From an uncultured Halieaceae bacterium (GTDB lineage Bacteria > Pseudomonadota > Gammaproteobacteria > Pseudomonadales > Halieaceae), in assembly GCA_913057135.1 (NCBI GenBank), contig CAJXNM010000001.1, positions 1 to 64,000 of the forward strand: a stretch of 64,000 nt of DNA, given 5' to 3'. This document shows, in pieces, positions 26,205-36,105 of the stretch. Position numbers and translations under genes: made by a program. Position 1 is the stretch's first letter. The number at the start of each line of letters is the position of its first letter. The notes below the pieces were generated by a model. The model worked only from the letters and a program-made list of their open reading frames with translations. It was not told the DNA's origin and made no database searches.

Positions 26205-27269
26205 CTAGCCTCTGGCCAGAAGTGGCCGCCACCACTGTTCGTTATCGAGATACCAATCAAGGGTCTTGCCAATACCCGTTTCAAAGGTCTCATGGGGTGC
26301 AAACCCCAACTCCCGTTCAATCTTGCTGGCATCAATGGCATAGCGCCAGTCGTGCCCAGCACGATCCTCAACGAACTGAATGAGGGAGTGGGATTCGCCG
26401 CGCGCGGCAGGGGACTTGGGGAATCGCCTGTGAAGACTTTCGTCGTTGGCGAAACGTTGATCCATCATGCTGCAGAGTAATTTCACGATATCGAGATTGG
26501 CCCACTCATTGTTACCCCCAATATTGTAGGTCTCACCGATGGTGCCCGCTTCAATCACCCTTGCGATACCTTGGCAGTGATCTCCGACGTACAGCCAATC
26601 TCGAATGTTACTGCCATCACCGTAAACAGGTAGCGGGCCGCCGTCGAGAAGTCGGGTAATGCACAGGGGAATCAGTTTCTCGGGAAAATGGAAGGGACCG
26701 TAGTTATTTGAGCAATTACTGGTGGTGACCTCTAGGCCATAGGTATGGTGATAAGCCCGAACCAAGTGATCGCTGCCAGCCTTGCTAGCCGAGTAAGGTG
26801 AATTAGGCTCGTAGCGCAAGGTTTCCGTAAAGGGGGCCGCGGTGGGGGTCAGTGAACCGAATACCTCATCGGTGGAGACATGATGAAATCGATGAGGCCT
26901 ACCTGAGCCCGCTAGCCACGCTGCGCGGGCGGCTGCCAGCAAGTTGTGCGTGCCCACCACATTGGTCTGAATGAACGCATCGGGACCCGTAATGGACCGG
27001 TCAACATGGCTTTCGGCCGCAAAGTGGACAATGGTATCGGTGGCATACTCAGCCATCGTTCGGCTAATGGTCTGGGGGTCACAGATATCCCCATGCACAA
27101 AGTGGACAGCACCACGCTGCTCAAGGGCTTCTAGGTTGGCGCGGTTACCCGCATAGGTCAGCGCGTCGAATGCCACCAATACATCGTCGGGATAGCGCTG
27201 GGACCAGTGGTACATAAAATTAGCGCCGATAAACCCCGCAGCACCCGTCACCAATAATGAACGTGTCAT
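26205..27269 (-). CDS. rmlB: dTDP-glucose 4,6-dehydratase
   Basis: 354 residues of the extended short-chain dehydrogenase family. RmlB oxidises, dehydrates and reduces dTDP-glucose to dTDP-4-keto-6-deoxyglucose with bound NAD. GAAGFIG is the nucleotide-binding motif, HFAAESHVDRSI is diagnostic, and YSASKAG supplies the catalytic Tyr and Lys. STDEVFG gives the family Thr-Asp-Glu triad. It starts three bases after rmlD and forms the second half of the rhamnose set with it. Confidence 0.96.
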   Translation of the reverse strand: MTRSLLVTGAAGFIGANFMYHWSQRYPDDVLVAFDALTYAGNRANLEALEQRGAVHFVHGDICDPQTISRTMAEYATDTIVHFAAESHVDRSITGPDAFIQTNVVGTHNLLAAARAAWLAGSGRPHRFHHVSTDEVFGSLTPTAAPFTETLRYEPNSPYSASKAGSDHLVRAYHHTYGLEVTTSNCSNNYGPFHFPEKLIPLCITRLLDGGPLPVYGDGSNIRDWLYVGDHCQGIARVIEAGTIGETYNIGGNNEWANLDIVKLLCSMMDQRFANDESLHRRFPKSPAARGESHSLIQFVEDRAGHDWRYAIDASKIERELGFAPHETFETGIGKTLDWYLDNEQWWRPLLARG

Positions 27270-27272
27270 GAA

Positions 27273-28154
27273 TCAATCCTGTGTCGCTTTCAAGTCTGCG
27301 AGCATCAGCCTAAGCTGCTCGCGCCAAGGGAGACCAGCGTAGCCCAACAAGGCGCGGGTGCGCTGTTTGTCGAGCACACTAAAAGCTGGTCGTTTTGCAG
27401 GCGTCGGATAGTCGGCAGCGGGAATAGGCTCTACCGCAACAGCAGTCGACAAAAGCCCCAGTTCAAGGGCCAATGCATGAATGGCCAAGGCGAAATCGTA
27501 CCAACTGCAAGCGCCGGCATCACTCCAGTGGTAAACACCGTGGGCTTTCGGCGCCAGGGTTAGGGTCCAACAGGTTTGTGCCAATCCCCGAGCCCAGGTC
27601 GGTGTGCCCACTTGGTCTTCAACCACGGTCAGACGATCTCGCTCGGCCATTAGCCTGAGCATCGTTTTTACAAAATTTCCCCCATGGCGGGAGTACACCC
27701 AGCCAGTGCGGACCACAATAGCATCGGCGCCACTGGCAAGTACCGCCTGCTCGCCGGCCAGCTTGCTAGCGCCGTACACCCCCAAAGGATTGGCCTCGTC
27801 GTCAGGGCGGTAAGCCTGCCCGCTGGCACCATCGAACACGAAATCCGTCGACACGTGGAGCAAACGGGTACCGTGGGCTGCGCAGCAATCGGCTAAAATG
27901 GCAGGCCCCGTGGCATTGATGGCCCGGGCTGTCTCCGTGTCGGATTCAGCACGATCGACCGCAGTGTAAGCGGCAGCATTGATAATGGCCCGTGCGCCGG
28001 TGGTCACCAGTGCAAGCTCGACCGCGGTCGCATCTGTAATGTCCAGAGCCTGACGATTAAACGGCACGGCCTCGATACCAGGCGGTTGGGTCAGCTGCAG
28101 CTCCCGACCCAATTGGCCGTCTGCGCCACACACAATAATTCGCTCATTGCTCAC
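27273..28154 (-). CDS. rmlD: dTDP-4-dehydrorhamnose reductase
   Basis: About 293 residues from GTG 28154, which overlaps the TGA stop of the hydrolase gene (GTGA) and gives the family start RIIVCGADGQLGREL. The frame opens six residues earlier. RmlD reduces the 4-keto group with NAD(P)H to complete dTDP-L-rhamnose. GADGQLG is the cofactor loop, INAAAYTAVDRAESD is diagnostic, and YGASKLAGEQ carries the active Tyr and Lys. It lies immediately before rmlB and is coupled to the upstream hydrolase. Confidence 0.95.
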   Translation of the reverse strand: MSNERIIVCGADGQLGRELQLTQPPGIEAVPFNRQALDITDATAVELALVTTGARAIINAAAYTAVDRAESDTETARAINATGPAILADCCAAHGTRLLHVSTDFVFDGASGQAYRPDDEANPLGVYGASKLAGEQAVLASGADAIVVRTGWVYSRHGGNFVKTMLRLMAERDRLTVVEDQVGTPTWARGLAQTCWTLTLAPKAHGVYHWSDAGACSWYDFALAIHALALELGLLSTAVAVEPIPAADYPTPAKRPAFSVLDKQRTRALLGYAGLPWREQLRLMLADLKATQD

Positions 28155-28960
28155 AAGTGATCTTCCAGCCACTGAATATAGTCCAGCGCAATGCTGTCGC
28201 CCTCGGGCTCGTTGAGAATCTCATGGTAGAGACCGGGCAATAGCCGCAGAGTCTTATCGGCGGAGCCCAGACCCTTGAAAAACTGCTCGGAACCCGCAGC
28301 TGCCGCGAGGGTGTCAGCACCGCCGTGCATAACAATAATGGGCAGCGTAATAGAGGAGGCACGGGGCAGGGTCTTAGCCATCGCGTCGAGTAGCGCAACA
28401 CCTAACCCCGCGGTCACCTTCCCGTGGTGTACCAAGGGGTCATCACGGTAAGCGGCAACCACTTCTGGGTCCCTGCTGACACCGCTGGCATCGAGCGCGA
28501 GCATGCCAGCTTTTGGCGCCACCCGTGCTAACAAACGTCCTAACCACATAATAGGGGCCGGCGGCGGCTCAGTAACCGCGAAGGCAGGGCCACTTAACAG
28601 TGCCCCCGCGTACTGACGCTGATCCTGAAGCAGCAAGCGAGCGGCAATTAAGCCGCCCATGCTGTGACCGAACAGGAAGCAGGGTAATTGGGGGTAATCT
28701 GCAGCGACAACAGCTCGACACTCGCGCATACCCGACAGATAGTCATCGAAATCCCGCACGAACACCCGCTCCCCGGGGGATTGGCCGTGACCCCGGTGAT
28801 CCGGTGCCACCACCGCAATATCCCTAGCATTGCAGTGCTCGGCAAAGGCTTCATAACGCCCCGAATGTTCACCCAGGCCGTGGGCTAATAACACCACCGC
28901 CTTGGTGCTGTGCCCGGCTCGCCAGTGTCGATAACGCAAACCCGAAGGCAGTTGTTCCAC
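28151..28960 (-). CDS. Alpha/beta hydrolase, monoacylglycerol lipase-like
   Basis: 269 residues from GTG 28960, with GGGAGG seven bases upstream. The pattern HGLGEHSGRYEAF, DHRGHGQSPGER and the nucleophile elbow FGHSMGGLIAARL is that of monoacylglycerol lipase / lysophospholipase (Hydrolase_4). Candidate acid and histidine are in VMHGGADTLA and LYHEILNEPE near the C-terminus. No signal peptide is seen, so it is probably cytoplasmic. It lies between ilvE and rmlD, overlapping rmlD by four bases. Substrate class is likely a lysolipid or monoacylglycerol; the specific one is unknown. Confidence 0.88.
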   Translation of the reverse strand: MEQLPSGLRYRHWRAGHSTKAVVLLAHGLGEHSGRYEAFAEHCNARDIAVVAPDHRGHGQSPGERVFVRDFDDYLSGMRECRAVVAADYPQLPCFLFGHSMGGLIAARLLLQDQRQYAGALLSGPAFAVTEPPPAPIMWLGRLLARVAPKAGMLALDASGVSRDPEVVAAYRDDPLVHHGKVTAGLGVALLDAMAKTLPRASSITLPIIVMHGGADTLAAAAGSEQFFKGLGSADKTLRLLPGLYHEILNEPEGDSIALDYIQWLEDHL

Positions 28961-28995
28961 TGACAGTCCTCCCGTGGCCTCGTTGCAATAATCTG

Positions 28996-29925
28996 TTAAT
29001 CGCTAACGGGCGTCAGCCAATCGAGGTAACGCTGCTGCTGACCCCGAACCGTTTGAAAATAGATGGATTGCAAACGCTCCGTCACGGGGCCTCTTCGCCC
29101 TTCGCCAATCACGCGGCTGTCTAGCTCACGAATGGGTACTACTTCTGCGGCGGTGCCGGTGAAGAAAGCCTCATCGGCAATGTAAACTTCGTCGCGGGTG
29201 ATACGCCGCTCCTTCACCTGATAGCCCTCGTCCGCCGCAATCTGGAACAGGGTTCGACGGGTGATACCGTCGAGGCAGGAGGTAAGGTCGGGGGTGTAAA
29301 TAACACCGTCTCTCACCATAAAGAAGTTTTCGCCACTGCCCTCGGCCACATAACCTTCATTATCGAGCAGCAAGGCCTCTTCACAACCACTATCAAGGGC
29401 CTCGCGAAGGGCCATAATGGAGTTGATATAGTTGCCATTAGCCTTCGCTTTGCACATGGTGATATTGACGTGGTGGCGCGTATAACTTGATGTGCGAACC
29501 CGAATACCTCGATCACGGGCCTCGGGATCCATGTAAGAAGGCCATGGCCAGGCTGCGACCATCACGTGGGTTTTTAGGTTATCGGCCCGTAAACCCATCC
29601 CCTCAGACCCCAAAAAGCACATGGGACGCAGATAACCTTCTTGTAAGTTATTCAACCTGACCACCTCGCGCTGGGCGGCGTTCAGGGTCGCCTTGTCGTA
29701 GGGCATGTCCATTTGCAAAATGTGGGCCGAGCGAAACAAACGATCGGTGTGTTCCTCGAGCCGGAATATGCAGGTTCCTAGGTTGTCCGTGGCATAAGCA
29801 CGAACCCCTTCGAAAACACCCAAACCGTAGTGAAAAGTGTGGGTCAGTACATGTACCCGCGCCTCTTCCCAGGGCACAAGTGCGCCATCAAGCCATATAT
29901 GCCCGCTCAGCTTGGAGAGGTCCAT
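28996..29925 (-). CDS. ilvE: Branched-chain amino acid aminotransferase
   Basis: 309 residues, the E. coli IlvE length. It is a fold-type IV PLP enzyme catalysing the last transamination to Leu, Ile and Val. HTFHYGLGVFEGVRAY near the N-terminus, KAKANGNYINS with the PLP lysine, and EGSGENFFMVRDG are diagnostic. GAGGAAACACC sits just before the ATG. It lies 83 bases after glnE on the same strand, an adjacency also seen in other gammaproteobacteria. Confidence 0.96.
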   Translation of the reverse strand: MDLSKLSGHIWLDGALVPWEEARVHVLTHTFHYGLGVFEGVRAYATDNLGTCIFRLEEHTDRLFRSAHILQMDMPYDKATLNAAQREVVRLNNLQEGYLRPMCFLGSEGMGLRADNLKTHVMVAAWPWPSYMDPEARDRGIRVRTSSYTRHHVNITMCKAKANGNYINSIMALREALDSGCEEALLLDNEGYVAEGSGENFFMVRDGVIYTPDLTSCLDGITRRTLFQIAADEGYQVKERRITRDEVYIADEAFFTGTAAEVVPIRELDSRVIGEGRRGPVTERLQSIYFQTVRGQQQRYLDWLTPVSD

Positions 29926-30008
29926 GGTGTTTCCTCATTGTTGTCACAAATACTGCCTCGGTTGTCAGCCACCGCGGCGTCTTAACTTACCGGCAAAAAG
30001 CCGGCCCC

Positions 30009-32891
30009 TTAACTTGTCTCATCGCCCACTATGTCAGGCAACCACTGATCTCTGATGACGCTAACCTGCTCGAGATGGTGCATAAAAACAGTGCTCTCAC
30101 CTGTCGCCGCTGTGCCTTCTAGGGCAGCTACATGAACCGCAGAGCGATATGCCAGGTAAGCGGACCCCAAGGCAGCAGCCTGGTGCTCGGGCAGTACCCC
30201 CGTTTCCTTCAATGCATCGAGAATACGAATGTTGTCAGACCAACGGGTAAGAGCCGGAAATCTGTGGGCGTGTGCCAGCACGAGGTATTGCACCACAAAT
30301 TCAATGTCGACAATACCGCCCGGGTCACGTTTAAGGTCAAACCACCCAGATTGTGTTGCCAGACGACCACTGCCCTCTTGCAACATTCGCCGACGCATGG
30401 CGCTGACTTCGGCCGCAAGGGCCTGCGGTTCCCGAGGCAGCGTGAGAATCTCATGTCGAAGTGCGGTTAGCCGATCTACCAAAGACTTGTCGCCGGCGAC
30501 GGCTCGAGTGCGCACCAGCGCCTGATGCTCCCAAACCCACGCCGACTCGAGTTGGTAATTGCGAAAGCCCTGCAGTGAGACAGCCACCAAGCCCGATTCC
30601 CCATGGGGGCGCAAACGCAGGTCCACCTCATAGAGTCGACCAGTTGCCATACGGGTTGACAGCACATGGACCACCCGCTGGGCCAATCGAGTGTAAAACC
30701 GAATATTGTCGATCGGTTTATGGCCGGTGGTTTGTCCGTCCCCACCCTGATAGATAAATACTAAATCGAGGTCTGATCCGTAACTCAGTTCAATACCACC
30801 GAGTTTGCCGTAACCGATCACCGCAAAACCGGTATCTGGGCCGCTGGGTTCCCCGTGTCGCGCCACAAGCTCGGCTTTGGCCACCGCGATCGCGTGTTCA
30901 AGCAACACCTCAGCCAAAAATGACAAGTAATCACTTACTTTCATTATAGGCAATGTTTCACCTAACTCGCTTGCAGCGACACGGAGTACGACGGCGTCTT
31001 TAATCCGCCCCAAGGCCAGCATTTGCGCCTCGAGATCACTCTCTGGAATGCGCAAAAGCTGCTGACGCACGAGGGCGTGAATATCGTCACGACTGGGCGC
31101 GGTGGTGAGCTTTTCAGGATCTAATAGCTCTTCCAGTAACTCGGGGCGCGCAGCCAACTGCTCTGCAACCCACGGGCTGCGAGCAGACAAACCAACCAAG
31201 CCCTGCAGTGCCATGGGGTTCTCTTCAAGCAACACCAAATAAGCGCTGCGGCGGGAAACGGCGCTGACAAACGGTAGCGTGCGCTCGAGAGCCAACAAGG
31301 GATTAGGGGTAGCGGCCGCGGCTTCACACAAGCGGGGTAAAAAACGCTCTACACGCTGTCGGCCATCGGTTTGCAGCACCCGAATGCTTGAGGATTCCAA
31401 CCAGGTATTAAGGTGCTGCCAAGCCGCCTCACCATCGGCAAAACCCAAGCGCGCTAACGTATCGGGTCCGAGGTCGGCGAAACCCAATCGATGAGCCACA
31501 TCGGCATCGGTCTGCTCATCGGGCACACTGATCAAATCTCTAAAGTGAGCGGCAACCACCGAGCGCCACTGGTCAATGGCAGCCGCCATGGCCGGCCAAT
31601 CCTCAAAACCGCGGATAGCCGCCAAGCGCTGTCGCGACAGATCATCGGCGGGCAAGGTTTGGGTTTGTCGATCTTCCATGCCTTGCAGGGCGTGTTCGCA
31701 GTCACGTAATCCCCGGTACGCCTGTGCTAATTCGCTGGCCGCAGTTGTCGTGAGTAAACCGCAATGGTCGAGGGCCTGCAGAGAAGTCAGCAATCCTCGG
31801 CACTGCAAATCCGGTTGGCGACCGCCGTGAATTAATTGCAAACATTGGGCGATGAACTCGACTTCACGAATACCGCCATCGCCCCGCTTAACATTATCCT
31901 CTAAGCCCTGACGCCGGATTTCAGCCATGATCATGGCTTTCATGTCCCGAAGGCTCTCAATAACGCCAAAATCAATGTAACGGCGGAACACGAAGGGGCG
32001 AATAAGCGCGCTAAGGGCCGACCCATGTTCACCCCCGGTAATGGGTCGCGCTTTCAACAAGGCATACCGCTCCCACTCACGACCCTGCTCTTGATAGTAC
32101 AGCTCGAGGGCGTCGAAGCTTGAGACAAGCGCACCACTGTCACCCCAGGGCCGAAGCCGCATATCCACCCGAAATACGAAACCATCGGGGGTGGTGGTAT
32201 CGAGATAGCGAATGATTGATTGACCGAGCTTAATGAAGAACTCTTGATTGGTGAGCTCTTTGCGGCCACCTTGCGTGCTGCCCGACTCTGGGTAGCAAAA
32301 AATGAGATCGACGTCGGAGGATAGATTTAACTCACCACCCCCTAGTTTGCCCATACCCAACACAACGAGCGGTTGCGCCGCTCCACTTAAGGCACCGATG
32401 GGTGTCCCAAAGCGAGGCTTGAGTTGTTGCTCTGCAAACGCCACAGCCACGCGAATAGCCGCATCAGCGAAACCACTGACATCGGACAAGGTCGAAGCAA
32501 GGTCGCCTCGATGGCTGAAGTCGCGCCACACAATTCGAAGATACTCTCGGCCTCGAATGTGTCGCAGAGCCGCCATGAACGCGGCTTCATCTGATACCGA
32601 TGGCAGGCAGCTTTGTACCCAAGTCGTCCAGTCATCGCTCGACCAGTGGCGCTCGGCGAGCCAATCGGTGCTCAACTGCTGCTCGACCCATCGAGCATGT
32701 CGACCCAATTGTTCAACAAAGAAGGGACTGAGCGTTAGCAACCTCTCGACTTCGCCCAGCAAACCCAAACCCTCGAGTGTGACGCGCAATTGCCGGGCGC
32801 CCTCGTCCCCTGCCAAGGCCGCCAAGCGACCCCAGGCTGCGGGCAAAGTGGCGTGTAAAGTCGCGTGTGAAGAATTCTCTATACCGGTCAT
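30009..32891 (-). CDS. glnE: Glutamine synthetase adenylyltransferase/deadenylase
   Basis: 960 residues, the normal bifunctional length. The N-terminal half (deadenylase) contains LSSDVDLIFCYPE, and the C-terminal half (adenylyltransferase) contains YGSDLDLVFIYQG; both carry the paired Asp nucleotidyltransferase motif. RDGGIREVEF-type segments (here RGDGGIREVEFIAQ) follow the first domain, and DPGGIVDIEFVVQ the second. It adjusts glutamine synthetase activity to nitrogen status with PII. The ATG lies one base after the TAA of the GspE-like gene, so the two are co-transcribed. Confidence 0.97.
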   Translation of the reverse strand: MTGIENSSHATLHATLPAAWGRLAALAGDEGARQLRVTLEGLGLLGEVERLLTLSPFFVEQLGRHARWVEQQLSTDWLAERHWSSDDWTTWVQSCLPSVSDEAAFMAALRHIRGREYLRIVWRDFSHRGDLASTLSDVSGFADAAIRVAVAFAEQQLKPRFGTPIGALSGAAQPLVVLGMGKLGGGELNLSSDVDLIFCYPESGSTQGGRKELTNQEFFIKLGQSIIRYLDTTTPDGFVFRVDMRLRPWGDSGALVSSFDALELYYQEQGREWERYALLKARPITGGEHGSALSALIRPFVFRRYIDFGVIESLRDMKAMIMAEIRRQGLEDNVKRGDGGIREVEFIAQCLQLIHGGRQPDLQCRGLLTSLQALDHCGLLTTTAASELAQAYRGLRDCEHALQGMEDRQTQTLPADDLSRQRLAAIRGFEDWPAMAAAIDQWRSVVAAHFRDLISVPDEQTDADVAHRLGFADLGPDTLARLGFADGEAAWQHLNTWLESSSIRVLQTDGRQRVERFLPRLCEAAAATPNPLLALERTLPFVSAVSRRSAYLVLLEENPMALQGLVGLSARSPWVAEQLAARPELLEELLDPEKLTTAPSRDDIHALVRQQLLRIPESDLEAQMLALGRIKDAVVLRVAASELGETLPIMKVSDYLSFLAEVLLEHAIAVAKAELVARHGEPSGPDTGFAVIGYGKLGGIELSYGSDLDLVFIYQGGDGQTTGHKPIDNIRFYTRLAQRVVHVLSTRMATGRLYEVDLRLRPHGESGLVAVSLQGFRNYQLESAWVWEHQALVRTRAVAGDKSLVDRLTALRHEILTLPREPQALAAEVSAMRRRMLQEGSGRLATQSGWFDLKRDPGGIVDIEFVVQYLVLAHAHRFPALTRWSDNIRILDALKETGVLPEHQAAALGSAYLAYRSAVHVAALEGTAATGESTVFMHHLEQVSVIRDQWLPDIVGDETS

Positions 32892-32892
32892 A

Positions 32893-34662
32893 TTAGCGTT
32901 CGAGCGCAGGTGTTACCCGCAGTACCTCGGCAATCGTTGTGGTGCCACTTAAGACTTTTTCGGCACCCGCGTGACGTAAAGGCACCATGCCTCCCGCTCG
33001 AGCTGCCTGAGCTAGCTGGCTGGTAGACTCGCTGTCGGTAATACAGGCTTGCACATCAGCGTCCGATACCAACACTTCGTAAATACCTTCACGACCCAGA
33101 TAACCGGTATTGCGGCATTGACCACAACCGACCGGCTCATAGAGTTCGGCCGGTGCCTCGAGCCCACCATCACCTACCAGAGACTGCCAGGTGAGCACAT
33201 CCGTCGGCGCCAATCGTTTGCAATGCTTACACAAGGTGCGTACCAGACGCTGGGACATGACGCCGCGCACCGTTGCTTTGATCAAAAATGGCGGCACACC
33301 CAGCTCGAGCAATCGGGCGATGGCACCTGGGGAGTCATTGGTATGCAGGGTCGACAACACCAAATGGCCAGTGAGCGCTGCCTGCACCGCCATATGGGCG
33401 GTCTCAAGATCGCGAATCTCACCCACCATAATAATGTCGGGGTCCTGCCGCATCAGTGCCCTCACTCCTGCGGCGAAATCCAACTCAATCCCATGATTAA
33501 CCTGCATCTGATTAAACGTGGGCTCCATCATTTCAATCGGATCTTCAATGGTGCAGACATTGACATCTGGGGTCGCCAGCTGACGCAAGGTTGAATACAG
33601 GGTGGTGGTCTTACCCGAGCCCGTCGGACCGGTCACCAGTACAATACCCGTGCCGTGATCAATCATGCCCGCCCAGCGGGCGTAGTCATCACCCCGTAAT
33701 CCCAGCTCCTCAAATCCCTTTAAAAGGACATCGGGATCAAAAATACGCATGACCAACTTTTCGCCAAACGCGGTAGGTAATGTGGACAGCCGCAGCTCAA
33801 TCTCAGCACCATCATGGGTGCGTGTTTTAAGTCGGCCATCTTGAGGGCGGCGCTTTTCAGCGACATCAAGGCGGCTGAGGATTTTTAAACGGCTTGTTAC
33901 CGCGGCTGACACAGCCTCGGGCAGCTCATACACCTTGTGCAGCACGCCATCGATACGCAACCGCACATTACCAACCTGTCGGCGTGGTTCAATGTGAATA
34001 TCGCTAGCGCGCTGCTCAAAGGCATACTGCAACAACCAATCCACAACACTCACCACGTGCTGATCATTGGCGTCAGGCTCCCCTTTGGCACCGAGCTGGA
34101 GCATTGCCTCCAGGTTAGCCAGTCGACCGGGATTACCCTGAATACGATTACGGGCACCCTGCACTGAACGAGCCATGGTGTAGAACTCGTTGGTGTGGCG
34201 GGTAATATCCCGGGGATCGGCGATAACCCGACGAATCGAGCGGCGCACCGCATGCTCTAAATCTCGCTGCCATCGGGATAACCAGGGCTCAGCCGTGGCT
34301 ACAACGACCTCGTGCTCGGTGGCCTCTAGGGCCAAAATACCGTGTCGTTCGGCAAACGCCCTGGACATAACCTCTGCCACCGCGGCCACGTCCACTTTTA
34401 ATGGATCAATCTCGACGGCGGCCAACCCCGTCGCTTCTGATAAAAACCCCAGCAACGCGTGCATGTCGAGCGGCCGTTCGGGGGCTTGCTGATCGGGCAG
34501 TTTAAGCTCAGCGATATAGACCAAGGGGTGTAGTGCGGTACCCCGATAGGCTGCGAGGCGCGTCAATTGTTGCTCGTTAATACGTCCGGCACGATGCAAG
34601 GCCTGTGCAAAACTGGGCACATCAATGCGGCTCTCGGGTGGCAAAGCATAATCAACGGTCAT
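32893..34662 (-). CDS. GspE/PilB-family secretion ATPase, orphan
   Basis: 589 residues. The order is an N-terminal MshEN-like region, then a T2SSE ATPase core. Motifs seen are HIEPRRQVGNVRLRIDG, Walker A GPTGSGKTTTLYSTL, the aspartate box TIEDPIE, IRDLETAH (His box region) and a Walker B-like MRQDPDIIMVGEIRD. A four-Cys zinc motif (CKHC and CGQC) precedes the C-terminus, as in GspE and PilB. It powers pilus or type II secretion assembly. No other gsp or pil gene is nearby, so whether it is PilB, MshE or GspE cannot be told here. It is coupled to glnE. Confidence 0.92.
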   Translation of the reverse strand: MTVDYALPPESRIDVPSFAQALHRAGRINEQQLTRLAAYRGTALHPLVYIAELKLPDQQAPERPLDMHALLGFLSEATGLAAVEIDPLKVDVAAVAEVMSRAFAERHGILALEATEHEVVVATAEPWLSRWQRDLEHAVRRSIRRVIADPRDITRHTNEFYTMARSVQGARNRIQGNPGRLANLEAMLQLGAKGEPDANDQHVVSVVDWLLQYAFEQRASDIHIEPRRQVGNVRLRIDGVLHKVYELPEAVSAAVTSRLKILSRLDVAEKRRPQDGRLKTRTHDGAEIELRLSTLPTAFGEKLVMRIFDPDVLLKGFEELGLRGDDYARWAGMIDHGTGIVLVTGPTGSGKTTTLYSTLRQLATPDVNVCTIEDPIEMMEPTFNQMQVNHGIELDFAAGVRALMRQDPDIIMVGEIRDLETAHMAVQAALTGHLVLSTLHTNDSPGAIARLLELGVPPFLIKATVRGVMSQRLVRTLCKHCKRLAPTDVLTWQSLVGDGGLEAPAELYEPVGCGQCRNTGYLGREGIYEVLVSDADVQACITDSESTSQLAQAARAGGMVPLRHAGAEKVLSGTTTIAEVLRVTPALER

Positions 34663-34814
34663 GGACGCAGTTTACGCAGTCCCGGGCGTTGCGCACAGCC
34701 CGAGAAGGGTTGTAATCCCAAGACATTGGGGGCTCATACCCTCTATACTCGCGACCCTCGGTTGCGCGTAAATCAAAACCAATCGCCACAGTATCGGTCG
34801 AGTTAAGGACCCGT

Positions 34815-36080
34815 ATGGACATCATTACCGCCAACAGCACATTACTTTTGGCAATTGTCGCCGTTTTCGGGCTCTACATGGCGTGGGGTATTGGTGCCAA
34901 CGATGTCGCCAATGCGATGGGCACCTCGGTGGGCGCCCGCGCGCTCACCCTCAAGCAAGCCATTTTAGTGGCCATGATTTTTGAGTTTTTAGGCGCATTC
35001 CTCGCGGGCGGCGAAGTGACCTCAACGATTCGTAAAGGCATCATCGACCCTGGGGTATTCCAAGCCATACCCGAGCAATTTGTCTTTGGCATGACCGGAT
35101 CGCTGCTAGCGGCAGCCACGTGGCTCATGATTGCCAGCGCTCGGGGTTGGCCGGTATCGACCACCCACTCTATTGTCGGTGCCATTGTCGGTTTCAGTAG
35201 TGTGGCAGTGTCCGTAGAGGCGGTGAACTGGGGCAAGGTGTCATCCATTGCCGCCAGCTGGATCGTGTCACCGCTGCTGGCCGGCAGCCTGTCTTTTGTG
35301 CTGTTCACCAGTGTTCGCAAACTCATACTTGAACATGATGATGCGAAAACCCGAGCAGTCACCCTCATACCTCTATACATGTGGATGGTGGGCTTCATGA
35401 TCGCCATGGTGACCCTGCTTAAGGGTCTCAAGCATGTTGGGCTCAATTACAGTTTGGGTACGGGTTCTGCGTTTGGGGATGCGGCATTGATGTCGACGGC
35501 CATTGGTTTCGGTGTCGCGGCACTGGGGGCTCTGTGGCTTCGGCGCAGAGTCGCCAACGAGGGCAATACCAGTCTCGAGCGTATTTTTGGCGTACTCATG
35601 ATTTTTACCGCCTGTGCCATGGCATTTGCACACGGCTCGAACGATGTGGCGAACGCCGTTGGCCCACTTGCCGCGGTGGTGCAAGTTATCCGCTCTGGGG
35701 GTGAACTGGCCGCGAAGTCAGCAATGCCCTGGTGGGTATTGCTAGTGGGTTCTGCAGGCATCGTTGTTGGGCTGGCGAGCTACGGCTGGCGCGTCATGAA
35801 AACCATTGGACAGGGGATCACCGAGTTAACACCAAGTCGGGGTTTTGCCGCTGAACTCGGCGCGGCAGGTACAGTGGTATTAGCCTCGGGTACGGGACTG
35901 CCCATCTCTACCACCCATACCCTAGTGGGTGCGGTATTAGGTGTTGGTTTCGCCCGTGGCATCGGCGCTATCGATCTGCGTATGGTGCGTTCAATTGTGG
36001 TGTCCTGGGTCATTACACTACCCATCGCCGCGGTGCTTGCGGTGATCTTCTTCTACTTATTGCAGGCAGTATTCAGCTAG
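34815..36080 (+). CDS. pitA: PitA-type inorganic phosphate transporter
   Basis: 421 residues with about ten hydrophobic helices in two halves. Each half carries the family signature: GIGANDVANAMGTSVG near the N-terminus and AHGSNDVANAVGP near residue 275. PVSTTHSIVGAIVG and PISTTHTLVGAVLG are the paired second motifs. It takes up metal-phosphate with protons at low affinity. AAGGA lies seven bases before the ATG. Divergent from the GspE-like gene with a 152-base promoter gap. Confidence 0.93.
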   Translation: MDIITANSTLLLAIVAVFGLYMAWGIGANDVANAMGTSVGARALTLKQAILVAMIFEFLGAFLAGGEVTSTIRKGIIDPGVFQAIPEQFVFGMTGSLLAAATWLMIASARGWPVSTTHSIVGAIVGFSSVAVSVEAVNWGKVSSIAASWIVSPLLAGSLSFVLFTSVRKLILEHDDAKTRAVTLIPLYMWMVGFMIAMVTLLKGLKHVGLNYSLGTGSAFGDAALMSTAIGFGVAALGALWLRRRVANEGNTSLERIFGVLMIFTACAMAFAHGSNDVANAVGPLAAVVQVIRSGGELAAKSAMPWWVLLVGSAGIVVGLASYGWRVMKTIGQGITELTPSRGFAAELGAAGTVVLASGTGLPISTTHTLVGAVLGVGFARGIGAIDLRMVRSIVVSWVITLPIAAVLAVIFFYLLQAVFS

Positions 36081-36105
36081 GTTGCCCTCAAGTCATGTCG
36101 TTGAG

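Noticed and set aside
32302-32952. 216-residue frame antisense to glnE
   Set aside because: Shadow of a long GC-rich gene; the composition is Arg/Ser/Pro-rich and shows no domain.
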